64,000 nt of DNA from Deltaproteobacteria bacterium (lineage in GTDB: Bacteria; Myxococcota_A; UBA9042; DTJE01): positions 62,001 through 126,000 of the forward strand of contig JAKPTZ010000045.1 in NCBI GenBank assembly GCA_029555025.1, in the 5' to 3' direction. Shown piece after piece: positions 1-8,418 of the stretch. The stretch's first letter is position 1. Each line of letters starts with the position of its first letter. The notes beneath the pieces are model-generated. The model ran no database searches. It saw only the letters and a list, made by a program, of their open reading frames with translations, and had not been told where the DNA came from. A program made the translations under genes and the position numbers.

Positions 1-1176
1 GGCCTGCCAGACATTCCCGCCGACGGCGACGCCGGAATTGACGACGGTCAGCCCGACACCCCTGACACATTTTTCGATTCGCCCCCAGACCCCGGGGATT
101 CGGAAGATATCGCGGAGTGCCCCGAGCTGGACTGCAACATCGACTGTCCGAAAGGCTTCAAGACGGACGGTGGCGGATGTCCGACTTGCCGGTGTCGGGA
201 ATGCGGCGACATGCAGGACTGCTTCGGCCTGGCCGACTTCATGTGCGACAATCCAATCTGCACGTCGGGAGGGGACTGCACCTGCGATTGCGGGGAATTC
301 GCCGATCACAACTACGTCTGTCCCGACGGAACCGTCATATGCATGGGAAGGTGCTCTGATTCCGGAGTCACGTTCATGCACGACGTCGAGCAGGAATGCC
401 CCACGCTTTGCCAGGCCGGGCGGACGATCGACCTTCAGTGCCCCGACGGCCTGTTTCAACCCTGGTGCGAATGCAGGACGGACGACTGCCGCCCGGAATG
501 CCGCAATATCGGCACGCCCGAAGAGGGCTGGTACCAGCCGTGCAGCGGCGAGGCATTGATGCTGACGAAGTGCCAGGGGCATCAGGTGTTTTGCGACAAA
601 ATCGGTTCAAAATCGGAAGGCTGGTACGACACGGCAGGAAACAGGCTTTCCTGGACCGTCTGTTCTCCTGCCTGGGCATGCCGTGCGTTGTCAGACGCAT
701 GTTCTTCGCTGGAATGCTCGGGCTCTGAACCGTCTGGCCAGATCAACTGTCCCGACGGAAGGTCATCCCAGTTCTGTTCATGCACAAGATCAGGTGCCAT
801 GGAATGCCCCGCCAACCCGCAGGCAACATGTGGAAATCACTGGCGCGGATGCGCCAGGGCCGGGGAATTTCTTCGGACTGATGCGTGGCTGCAGTGCTGC
901 CCCGGAACGCTGCGCCTGCGACCGATCCGCGATATCGATGGAACGTGCGTCCCCGATGACACAAACCCCGCGGGCTCCTGCAGCGAATGCGGCGATGGCC
1001 TGTGCGAATCCCCCGAAGACCGCTGCAACTGCCCTGAAGACTGTCTTGATGGCCTTTTTCCCGGCTATCCCGGTTCCCCGTGCCTGCGCGACACCGAATG
1101 CCCGCCCGACCTCGTATGCGGAAATCCTTCCGGCCATTCCGGCTTCTGCGTGGCCGGAGATACCCGAAGGCGCTAG
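1..1176 (+). CDS. Cys-rich secreted protein, 5' end missing
   Basis: The reading frame is open from the first base, so the N-terminus (probably a lipoprotein signal) lies outside the window; 391 residues are visible. The first ~35 residues are an Asp/Pro/Gly-rich linker. Then comes an antistasin-like stretch (C-x3-DC-x3-DC ... GGCPTCRC) and many further Cys-rich segments. The C-terminal part has ECGDGLCESPEDRCNCPEDC and a 'GSPC..DTECPPDLVC...SGFCV' module, both of a type common in secreted myxobacterial proteins. No catalytic domain is recognised; an extracellular disulfide-rich binding or structural role is inferred. Its TAG stop lies in a palindromic CTAG shared with the convergent ATPase gene. 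Confidence 0.75.
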   Translation, partial: GLPDIPADGDAGIDDGQPDTPDTFFDSPPDPGDSEDIAECPELDCNIDCPKGFKTDGGGCPTCRCRECGDMQDCFGLADFMCDNPICTSGGDCTCDCGEFADHNYVCPDGTVICMGRCSDSGVTFMHDVEQECPTLCQAGRTIDLQCPDGLFQPWCECRTDDCRPECRNIGTPEEGWYQPCSGEALMLTKCQGHQVFCDKIGSKSEGWYDTAGNRLSWTVCSPAWACRALSDACSSLECSGSEPSGQINCPDGRSSQFCSCTRSGAMECPANPQATCGNHWRGCARAGEFLRTDAWLQCCPGTLRLRPIRDIDGTCVPDDTNPAGSCSECGDGLCESPEDRCNCPEDCLDGLFPGYPGSPCLRDTECPPDLVCGNPSGHSGFCVAGDTRRR

Positions 1177-3779
1177 GTCAGGCTGGGCCTCCTGATTTTC
1201 AGAAGGTCGAACCACACGACGGAAAGCATGCCGGTTCCCAGGCTCATCAGCAGATCCGGGACGTGGGGCGGCGCGAAATGGAACAGATCCCGCGCAAATG
1301 GAACAAACATTATCACCGGCAGCAGAATGACGGTTCCAGCCAGCACCCACACAAGCGCCCGGTTACCGACCCTTAGCATTGACCACATGGTTCTGGACCA
1401 CGAGCGGTTCACCATGATCAGGGCAAGAAAAGCAACGACGAGCGTTCCGAATGTGAGAGCCCGGGCGGCATCTTCAGAATGACTGCCGGTTGCCATCCAA
1501 TAGACCCCCAGACACGCCGCAAGCACGCTGAATCCCTGAAGCAGCGCAACTCGAATGGACTTGAACGAAAACAGCCGCTGGGAACTGCCGCGGGGGGGCC
1601 GGGCCATGACATCCGACTCGGCATCCTCGGCCTCGAAAACCAGCGAACAGGACGGATCAATTATCAATTCCAGGAACACAATATGTATTGGAAGCAACAG
1701 AAGCGGCCAGGAACTGAAGAATACCGGAATCATGGACAGGCCGATAATCGGGATGTGAACGGCGACAATGAACGTGATTGCCTTCCGGATGTTGTCGAAC
1801 ACCCGGCGTCCCAACCTCACGGCATCAACGATCGAACCGAAGTCATCGTGTGTCAGAACCAGATCCGCCGCCTCGCGCGCGACATCGGTTCCGCGTCCAC
1901 CCATGGCGATGCCGATATGTGCGGCCTTCAGTGCGGGAGCATCGTTCACGCCGTCACCGGTCATCGCGACGATCTCGCCGTTCTGCTTCAGCGCCTGTAC
2001 GATCCTCAGCTTCTGCTCGGGGACAACCCGCGCAAACACCCGGGTGTCAACAATCCTGTCGGCAAGTTCCCGATCCGTCATGGCTTCCAGTTCGGGCCCG
2101 GTTATGACGCTTCCGGATTGACTCACTCCGGCCCTGCGCGCAATCGCCAGGGCCGTGGCAGGATAATCCCCCGTTATCATTACGACCTTGATTCCCGCAC
2201 GCCCGCACTCGGCGACAGCCTCGGGCACCCCCTGCCGCAACGGATCCTCGAATCCAAGCAGCCCGATGCACTGAAGTTCCAGGTCGTGATGACGATCCGG
2301 CAGATCCCGCATCACGGAAACTGCCCGCGCAACGGCAAGCACCCGCAGGCCCTTTGAAGCCAGTTCACCCACCCGCCGCCTCATGTCTTCACATTCGCGT
2401 TCACCCATGTGACACAGGTCGGCGATGGCCTCGGGAGCCCCCTTCGAGGAAACGACAAGTCTTCCGTCGTCCAGCTTCCAGGCCTGACTGACGGCCGGCA
2501 GTTCCGGGGAAAGCGGATACTCCCTGACGAGCGCCCAGTCGGGATGCAGGTGCTCGGTATCGCCAAGGAACCTCTCACCAACCTCATGCAGGGCCTTTTC
2601 CATCGGATCAAAGGCATCCCGCCGACTTGCAAGAATCGCGTTTTCAACGAGCATGTGAACATCTTCAGGCAGCACCGACGTCGATTCATCCAGGTGGAAA
2701 TCACAACCAACAGTGCTCAATGACCGCAATGTCATCCGGTTCATCGTCAGCGTTCCAGTCTTGTCAACACATAGCACCGTCGCCGCGCCCAGGGTTTCCA
2801 CGGCCGGCATGCGCCGGGTAAGGACGTTGCTTCTGGATATCCTCCACGCGCCCAGGGCCAGAAAAACCGTAAGCACGACCGGCAACTCCTCGGGCAGCGT
2901 GGCCATGGCCATGGCGATGCCTGCAAGCAGCCCGTCCTTCCAGCAGTCGGCGGAACCGCCTCGTGTCAGGCCATACACGACCACCACGGCCGCGCAGGCA
3001 GACAGCCCGACGACCGCAAACAGCTTCACCAGGCGGCCGGTTTCCTTCTGAAGCGGCGTCGATTCCTGGGTCACACTGGCAAGCGACCTGCCGATCCTGC
3101 CGAATTCCGTTGCGGAACCGGTTGACAGCACTTCGACGACACCCTGGCCCGAAGTTACCAGCGTTCCGGAATAGACCGACGAATGATCGTCGCCACCAGG
3201 CCGCTCCATGACACCGCCAGTTTCGGACGCACTCTTCCTGACAGGAACGGACTCGCCGGTCAGCACGGACTCGTCAACACAAAGGTTGATGCATCTGCGA
3301 AGGATGCCGTCGGCAGGTACCCGATCCCCTTCAGATACGACCATAAGATCACCGACGACAACCTCTCGACCGGCAATCCTGTGGCGCACGCCATCCCTGA
3401 TGACAAGCGCCCGGGGACTGGAAAGATCCCTCAGGGCGTCCAGCGCGTGCTCGGTGCGGCGCTCCTGAACGACAGTTATCGTCATCACGACGACCACGAA
3501 GCCAAGAAGCATCAGCGCATCCGAAGGCTCGCCCATCAGCAGGTAAAGGGCCCCGGCCGCGACCAGCATCAGGAACATCGGTTCCTTGAAAACCCCGAGG
3601 ATCAAACGCGCAAGGTTGCCGCCCCTGGTCGAGGCGATCTCATTGAAGCCGTCCCGCGCAAGCCGTGACGCGGCCTCGATGGACGTCAGTCCCGCAAGCC
3701 CCCTGATATCCATCGAGGCGAGTCTCCCGCCACGGGCCTCGACCGAAGACCTGTTTGAACCGCCGAATTCTTCTTTCAT
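1173..3779 (-). CDS. P-type cation-transporting ATPase (P2-like)
   Basis: An 868-residue integral membrane ion pump that couples ATP hydrolysis to cation movement. Visible hallmarks are the actuator loop TGES (residues 174-177), the membrane PEELP (296-300), the phosphorylation motif DKTGTLT (339-345, Asp339 phosphorylated) and the hinge TGDGVNDAPA in the C-terminal half, followed by four or more membrane segments. The sixth-helix region reads LELIIDPSCS, which differs from the NxxxD ligand set of classical Ca2+-ATPases, so the transported ion cannot be assigned. The length fits P2-type pumps. It lies downstream of a TerC-family gene on the same strand; both families are linked to metal-ion homeostasis. 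Confidence 0.93.
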   Translation of the reverse strand: MKEEFGGSNRSSVEARGGRLASMDIRGLAGLTSIEAASRLARDGFNEIASTRGGNLARLILGVFKEPMFLMLVAAGALYLLMGEPSDALMLLGFVVVVMTITVVQERRTEHALDALRDLSSPRALVIRDGVRHRIAGREVVVGDLMVVSEGDRVPADGILRRCINLCVDESVLTGESVPVRKSASETGGVMERPGGDDHSSVYSGTLVTSGQGVVEVLSTGSATEFGRIGRSLASVTQESTPLQKETGRLVKLFAVVGLSACAAVVVVYGLTRGGSADCWKDGLLAGIAMAMATLPEELPVVLTVFLALGAWRISRSNVLTRRMPAVETLGAATVLCVDKTGTLTMNRMTLRSLSTVGCDFHLDESTSVLPEDVHMLVENAILASRRDAFDPMEKALHEVGERFLGDTEHLHPDWALVREYPLSPELPAVSQAWKLDDGRLVVSSKGAPEAIADLCHMGERECEDMRRRVGELASKGLRVLAVARAVSVMRDLPDRHHDLELQCIGLLGFEDPLRQGVPEAVAECGRAGIKVVMITGDYPATALAIARRAGVSQSGSVITGPELEAMTDRELADRIVDTRVFARVVPEQKLRIVQALKQNGEIVAMTGDGVNDAPALKAAHIGIAMGGRGTDVAREAADLVLTHDDFGSIVDAVRLGRRVFDNIRKAITFIVAVHIPIIGLSMIPVFFSSWPLLLLPIHIVFLELIIDPSCSLVFEAEDAESDVMARPPRGSSQRLFSFKSIRVALLQGFSVLAACLGVYWMATGSHSEDAARALTFGTLVVAFLALIMVNRSWSRTMWSMLRVGNRALVWVLAGTVILLPVIMFVPFARDLFHFAPPHVPDLLMSLGTGMLSVVWFDLLKIRRPSLT

Positions 3780-4151
3780 GATGATTCACCGCGCAATTGC
3801 CGGAAACATCCGGCACCAACAGCAAAGAGGTTCATCGACGCGACGTCGGACGAACCCGGCCAGTTTGAAGACCGCATTGCTGTCTCGCGCACCGGTGACA
3901 AACCGGAGGGAGTCTTTGACTTCTGAACCATTATCGGGCCATGCAGGACAATTGACAAGCCTTCGATACACCGGAAGATACACATATAAATCCAATATAC
4001 TTTCAAGACGTTACATCGCGACCAAAGGCAACGTGCTTGACCGCGGGGGGGATGTAATCCGCCCGTACAGGGAAGTGGATGATTACCGGCAACGTGCTTG
4101 ACCGCGGCGGGCGCATGTAATCCGCCCGTACAGGGAAGGGGACGCCAGGTA
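3780..4151. other. Intergenic region between terC and the ATPase gene
   Basis: This 372-base non-coding stretch separates two minus-strand genes. The ATPase-proximal part is AT-richer around 3960-4000 and may hold the ATPase promoter, but I see no convincing -35/-10 pair. The terC-proximal part holds two copies of a palindromic repeat, listed separately. No conserved protein or recognisable riboswitch was found in it. Confidence 0.6.
4027..4138. repeat. Two tandem copies of a ~50-bp palindromic (REP-like) element
   Basis: Copy 1 spans 4027-4075 and copy 2 spans 4088-4138, a period of 61 bases. Both begin GGCAACGTGCTTGACCGCGG and end ATGTAATCCGCCCGTACAGG plus GAAG. In copy 2, CGGGCG is followed 9 bases later by CGCCCG, a perfect 6-bp stem; copy 1 has a run of G in the left arm, so its stem is weaker. 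Placement directly after the terC stop codon suits a REP-type extragenic element or a transcript-end hairpin. Whether it recurs elsewhere in the genome cannot be seen here. Confidence 0.75.
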
Positions 4152-5120
4152 TCAATGGCCGGCGGACTGATCGCCCGGCCTCGAATCGGCCTTCGGTGGA
4201 ATGATCAGGGAAATCAGGATGGACAAGCCGACCGTGCCGGCAATCACCGCAAGCGACATGGCGATCGGGATTTCCCGGTGCATGTGGTGAAGCAGATCCT
4301 CCACCAGCATCTTGAATCCGACGAATGCCAGCACCAGTCCCAGCCCATACTTCAGGAAACGGAACTTCTCGACGATGCCGGCAAGCAGGAAATACAGGGC
4401 GCGAAGCCCCAGAATCGCGAAGATGTTGGAGGTGAAAACGATGAAGGGATCCCGCGTGATGCCAAAAACGGCAGGGATGGAATCGACGGCGAACAGGACG
4501 TCGGTTCCCTCGATGACAACCAGAACGGCCAGCAGCGGTGTCGCCATCAAGCGGCCGCCCTCACGCACGACGAAATGCGTCCCACGATACTCGGGCACGG
4601 TCGGCACGAATTTCTTGAATATGCGAAGCATGAAATTGCGCTCGGGATGAACCTCACCGCCCTTGTTCATGACGAGCTTGATGCCGGTGAAAACCAGGAA
4701 CGCGCCGAAGATGTACATGACCCAGTGAAACTTTGAAATCAGCGCGACACCGGCCACGATGAACAGGGCCCGCATGATCAGGGCGCCCAGGATTCCAAAG
4801 AAAAGCACCCGATGCTGAAGGTGCGCGGGCACGCCGAAATACGAGAAGAGCACCAGGAACACGAAAAGGTTGTCCATGGACAACGCCTTTTCCATCAGGT
4901 AGCCGGTCAGGAACTCCATCGCGTGGGCGTATCCAAACCAGTGATAGACGCCCACGTTGAAGATCAATGCCAGAGCAATCCAGACGACCGTCCAGAGTCC
5001 GGCCTCTCTCATGCTGACGCTGTGGGCCTTGCGCTGGAAGACGCCAAGGTCAACAGCGAGCATGATCAGAACGAAAACGACAAAACCAACCCACAGAAGC
5101 GGGGTTCCAATCGATTCCAT
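4152..5120 (-). CDS. TerC/Alx-family integral membrane protein
   Basis: 322 residues with eight or nine hydrophobic segments. The family signature is clear: an acidic residue in the first helix (MLAVDLGVF), the EKALSMDNLFVFLVLFSYFGVP region near residues 77-98, and the later VIEGTDVLFAVDSIPAVFGITRDPFIV segment. TerC/Alx proteins of the inner membrane are known from tellurite resistance and from manganese efflux and homeostasis. The ATG is preceded by a G-rich ribosome-binding stretch. It is probably transcribed toward the P-type ATPase gene. I looked for a yybP-ykoY manganese riboswitch in the leader and saw no match. Confidence 0.93.
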   Translation of the reverse strand: MESIGTPLLWVGFVVFVLIMLAVDLGVFQRKAHSVSMREAGLWTVVWIALALIFNVGVYHWFGYAHAMEFLTGYLMEKALSMDNLFVFLVLFSYFGVPAHLQHRVLFFGILGALIMRALFIVAGVALISKFHWVMYIFGAFLVFTGIKLVMNKGGEVHPERNFMLRIFKKFVPTVPEYRGTHFVVREGGRLMATPLLAVLVVIEGTDVLFAVDSIPAVFGITRDPFIVFTSNIFAILGLRALYFLLAGIVEKFRFLKYGLGLVLAFVGFKMLVEDLLHHMHREIPIAMSLAVIAGTVGLSILISLIIPPKADSRPGDQSAGH

Positions 5121-5274
5121 GCACAGGGCCCCCAGAAAGCCGCCGTATATTACCCCCGAATCTTGACGGGTGGAAGCCGCGGCGCGGTTGACAGCGGCTT
5201 AATTCGGACTTAAATTACCCGTGATTGAAACCTGGCCTGGTCACGGGCTGGAAAACGAACGCGGGGAAAAAGTC

Positions 5275-6237
5275 ATGCCTTGGGATTACTCCGAAAAAGT
5301 TCTTCAATTGTTTCGGGACGCAATGGCGGCGAAAGCGGGAACCCACATGGGTTCCATCGACGATCCCGATGGGATCGGGTCTCACGGATCGCTTTCCTGC
5401 GGCGACGCGCTCGAATTCGCTTTCAAGGTCGATGCGACCGAACCTGACCCGCGGCGGCAGAAAATCGTCCAGGCAAGGTACCGGACCTTCGGATGCACCT
5501 CGGCCATCGCATCCTCGGAAGCGCTGTGCGCGTTGATCGAGGAAAAGGGTCTCACACCCATCCAGGCGTTGAAGATCACGAATGCCGACATTGTCGATTA
5601 CCTCGACGGGCTTCCGGCACAGAAGCTGCACTGCTCGGTCATGGGCGCCGAGGCCCTGCAGGCCGCCGTTGCCGACTGGGCGCACAAGCGGAACATTCCG
5701 CTGTCGGAGCTTGGACTTGACGCCATCCCGACCGGCGAGGACGAAGGCCGTATCGTCTGCCGCTGCTTCAACCTGACCGAACCTTTCATAAGGCGCAAGG
5801 TAAAGGAACTGAACCTTAAAACGATTGCGGACATAACCAATGCAATCAAGGCGGGTGGTGCCTGCACGGCCTGCCACCACGAACCGGGCGGGCTCCAGGA
5901 CATCCTTGATGACACATGGGGCCGCAGCGATTCGTCGCAGGCAGCCACCCCGGCCATCACGGATCCGCAGCCGATGCCACAGACCAGCAGTTCCATGACA
6001 AGGACGCCGTTCCAGCTTGCCCGCGAAGTCGATCGCGTGGTCGAAAGCGACATCAGGCCCAGGCTTCAGCACGACGGCGGCGATCTTGAAATAGTGGAGA
6101 TCAGGGGCAAAAAGGTATTCTGCCGACTGACCGGCGGTTGCCAGGGATGCAAGGGCGCGCCCCAGACCATGAGGCTTGTCGTTGAAGACGCTCTCAGGGC
6201 CAAGGTGGACGCCGAGCTTGAAATCGTGGCCATCTGA
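5275..6237 (+). CDS. nifU: NifU-type Fe-S cluster assembly scaffold
   Basis: A 320-residue, three-domain NifU that builds Fe-S clusters and hands them to apo-proteins. The IscU-like N-terminal domain has ligand cysteines C42, C74 and C120 with the conserved CGD. The central BFD-like [2Fe-2S] domain has C162-x-C164 and C197-x2-C200. The C-terminal NFU domain has C289-x2-C292. I chose the ATG at 5275 because family members begin near 'WDYSEKV'; an in-frame GTG at 5221 would add 18 unrelated residues. nifS follows 15 bases downstream, giving a complete scaffold/desulfurase pair. No nitrogenase genes are present, so a housekeeping role is likely. Confidence 0.95.
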   Translation: MPWDYSEKVLQLFRDAMAAKAGTHMGSIDDPDGIGSHGSLSCGDALEFAFKVDATEPDPRRQKIVQARYRTFGCTSAIASSEALCALIEEKGLTPIQALKITNADIVDYLDGLPAQKLHCSVMGAEALQAAVADWAHKRNIPLSELGLDAIPTGEDEGRIVCRCFNLTEPFIRRKVKELNLKTIADITNAIKAGGACTACHHEPGGLQDILDDTWGRSDSSQAATPAITDPQPMPQTSSSMTRTPFQLAREVDRVVESDIRPRLQHDGGDLEIVEIRGKKVFCRLTGGCQGCKGAPQTMRLVVEDALRAKVDAELEIVAI

Positions 6238-6252
6238 TTTGTCCGCGGGGGA

Positions 6253-7476
6253 ATGATGAACGACAGAATCATTTATCTTGATAACAACGCCACCACGCCG
6301 GTTGCCGACGAAGTTCTGCAGGCGATGATTCCGTTCCTTAAGGAGCAGTTCTTCAATCCGAGTTCGACCTATCCTCAGGCAAGGAAGGCTGCCGAGGCCG
6401 TCGAGGCGGCCCGGGAGAGCGTTGCACGCCTGCTCGGGGCCGGAAGCAAGTCGGAAATCATATTCAACGGCGGGGCCACGGAAGGCAACAATTCGGCAAT
6501 CTGGGGGGCGGCCAGGGCCAATCCGGCACGACGGCATGTCATCACCACGGCCGTTGAACACCCCGCGGTTCTTGAAGTCGTCAGGGAAATGGAAAGGGAA
6601 GGTTTCCGGGCAACGTACCTGCCGGTCAACAGGCATGGAATGCTTGACGCGGCCGATTTGATCCGCGCCATCCAGGACGATACCGCCGTCGTGTCGATCA
6701 TGCATGCCAATAACGAAACCGGCGTCATCTTCCCGATCGGGGAACTCGCCGCACTGGTCAAGAAGGTCGATCCGGATGTGGTCTTTCACACCGATGCAAC
6801 CCAGACCGCCGGCAAGATGAGGCTGGATCTGCAGGGCGAACTGAAGAACGTCGATCTGCTGACGATTTCGGGCCACAAACTGCACGCGCCGAAGGGTGTT
6901 GGGGCGATGTTTGTGCGGCGCGGCTCGAGGTGGCGGCCCTGGCAGCTTGGCGGCCATCAGGAGCGTGGCCGGCGGGCCGGCACCGAGAACGTCGCATCGA
7001 TTGTCGGCCTTGGCGCAGCCGCCAGGCTGGTGATGACTCACCCGAACCACTCGACGGCGATGCGCGACAGGCTTGAAAAGGCAATCAAGGATCAAATCCC
7101 GAACCTTTTCATAAATGGAGAAGGCGCTCCAAGGCTGGCCAACACCACAAACGTTGCGTTTGAATTCGTCGAGGGCGAATCGATTCTGCTTGCCCTTAAT
7201 GACCACGGAATCTGCGTTTCATCGGGTTCCGCCTGCACCAGCGGCTCGCTTGATCCTTCGCACGTCCTGAAGGCCATGGCGGTACCCTTCACGGCGGCCC
7301 ACGGAAGCCTGCGCATAAGCACTTCAATGTTTTCCACCGACGACGAGATCGACGCCGTCATCGATGTGCTCCCGACCGTGATTGCCAGACTGCGTGCGAT
7401 TTCCCCGTACTGGGATGTGCGAACCAACTCCCCCAGAACCGATGTCGATATCTTCATCCAGGGAAAATACCGCTGA
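6253..7476 (+). CDS. nifS: Cysteine desulfurase NifS/IscS family
   Basis: A 407-residue PLP enzyme that releases sulfur from L-cysteine to make a persulfide for Fe-S assembly on NifU. It starts with the family motif IYLDNNATTP. The PLP Schiff-base lysine is K209 in SGHKLHAPKG, and the catalytic cysteine is C328 in SSGSACTSGSLDPSHVLKAM, the short-loop class I pattern. His and Glu cofactor-pocket residues lie in NNETG. It is separated from nifU by 15 bases with a GGGGGA ribosome-binding site, so the two are almost certainly co-transcribed. No IscA, HscA/B or ferredoxin gene accompanies them. Confidence 0.96.
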   Translation: MMNDRIIYLDNNATTPVADEVLQAMIPFLKEQFFNPSSTYPQARKAAEAVEAARESVARLLGAGSKSEIIFNGGATEGNNSAIWGAARANPARRHVITTAVEHPAVLEVVREMEREGFRATYLPVNRHGMLDAADLIRAIQDDTAVVSIMHANNETGVIFPIGELAALVKKVDPDVVFHTDATQTAGKMRLDLQGELKNVDLLTISGHKLHAPKGVGAMFVRRGSRWRPWQLGGHQERGRRAGTENVASIVGLGAAARLVMTHPNHSTAMRDRLEKAIKDQIPNLFINGEGAPRLANTTNVAFEFVEGESILLALNDHGICVSSGSACTSGSLDPSHVLKAMAVPFTAAHGSLRISTSMFSTDDEIDAVIDVLPTVIARLRAISPYWDVRTNSPRTDVDIFIQGKYR

Positions 7477-7552
7477 TCTTCACGCCTGTTTTCTTGAACT
7501 TTGTTGCCTTTGTTCGTCATAATGTCCCGAGTGTTGATTCTGGAGGTTGACA

Positions 7553-8335
7553 ATGAAGACTCCGGTTATTCTTCGACTGGCCAGCCTGATTGCAATCGTG
7601 ACCGCCTCTGCCGCGATCGGATGCGGCGACTCGGTTGCCAACCGCGGAAACCTGGGCAATCTGGTCTACACGCTGTTCACGCAGTACGAAATCGAGGAGA
7701 CCGAACTGTCCGCCGTATCACTGATAACCGGGGTGCAGCACCGGATAGTCGTGACCGGGGCCCCAGGCGCCGACATCAAGCAGCGTTCGACCATTTCGCA
7801 CATACTGTCCCCGGCGAACGACAACGAAATCGTCACCGATACGCCGACCGACGACGCATCGATCGGGGATGCGCTGGTCACGGTCAACCTTCCCGGCACG
7901 TACACGCTGCAGTCATGGAAGGAAACCGAACTGGTGGATTACATCGTCCTGAAATTTGTCGAGGCATCCGATCTTCGCGTGGTGATCTTCCTGAAGCTGC
8001 CTGAAAGCCAGGAATTCGCGCACGCTGCCGGTGACTTCCTGACCGTCCCGCTTTGGACCCAGGCAACCTTCCTGGCCGCGCCCGTCGATGCGGACGGCAA
8101 TGACCTTGTCGGCGACATCGGACTCGAAATCACGACCAGTCCTCAGGACAGCCTCATCCGGTTGTCGAACCTGATCTCGGTCACCGAAATGGACGTCTGG
8201 GAGAGCGCGTATCCGATTAACATGCTCTTCGTGGAAACTGGAACGATTCAGGTCACTTTCACCGAGCCGCTGACAGGTCTTTCCAAGGTGCTGACTTTCA
8301 ACGTGACAACCGACTACGTGCCTCCGGACGAGTGA
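7553..8335 (+). CDS. Putative lipoprotein of unknown function
   Basis: 260 residues from the ATG at 7553, which has a GGAGG site six bases upstream; a TTG two codons earlier is less likely. The N-terminus is a lipoprotein signal peptide ending SAAIGCGDS, so it is predicted to be lipidated and anchored in an envelope membrane. The rest looks like beta-rich, extracytoplasmic sequence (for example LVTVNLPGTYTLQSW) with no recognised catalytic motif. It stands alone between nifS and the dipeptidase gene. Function unknown. Confidence 0.75.
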   Translation: MKTPVILRLASLIAIVTASAAIGCGDSVANRGNLGNLVYTLFTQYEIEETELSAVSLITGVQHRIVVTGAPGADIKQRSTISHILSPANDNEIVTDTPTDDASIGDALVTVNLPGTYTLQSWKETELVDYIVLKFVEASDLRVVIFLKLPESQEFAHAAGDFLTVPLWTQATFLAAPVDADGNDLVGDIGLEITTSPQDSLIRLSNLISVTEMDVWESAYPINMLFVETGTIQVTFTEPLTGLSKVLTFNVTTDYVPPDE

Positions 8336-8418
8336 TTCCCGCATTTTCATGACAACTTCATGACGCAGATCGAGTAACATCACGCATTGCGTCATTGGTC
8401 GCAACAGAAGGAATACCG

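Noticed and set aside
5121-5220. yybP-ykoY (manganese) riboswitch before terC
   Set aside because: TerC genes often carry it, but the leader lacks its conserved loops in any register I tried.
5215-7206. 663-codon open frame on the minus strand opposite nifU-nifS
   Set aside because: It is a by-product of GC-rich codon use. nifU and nifS motifs are unambiguous on the plus strand.
5275-7476. Nitrogen-fixation gene cluster
   Set aside because: nifU and nifS occur alone, and many anaerobic or delta-type bacteria use them for general Fe-S assembly.
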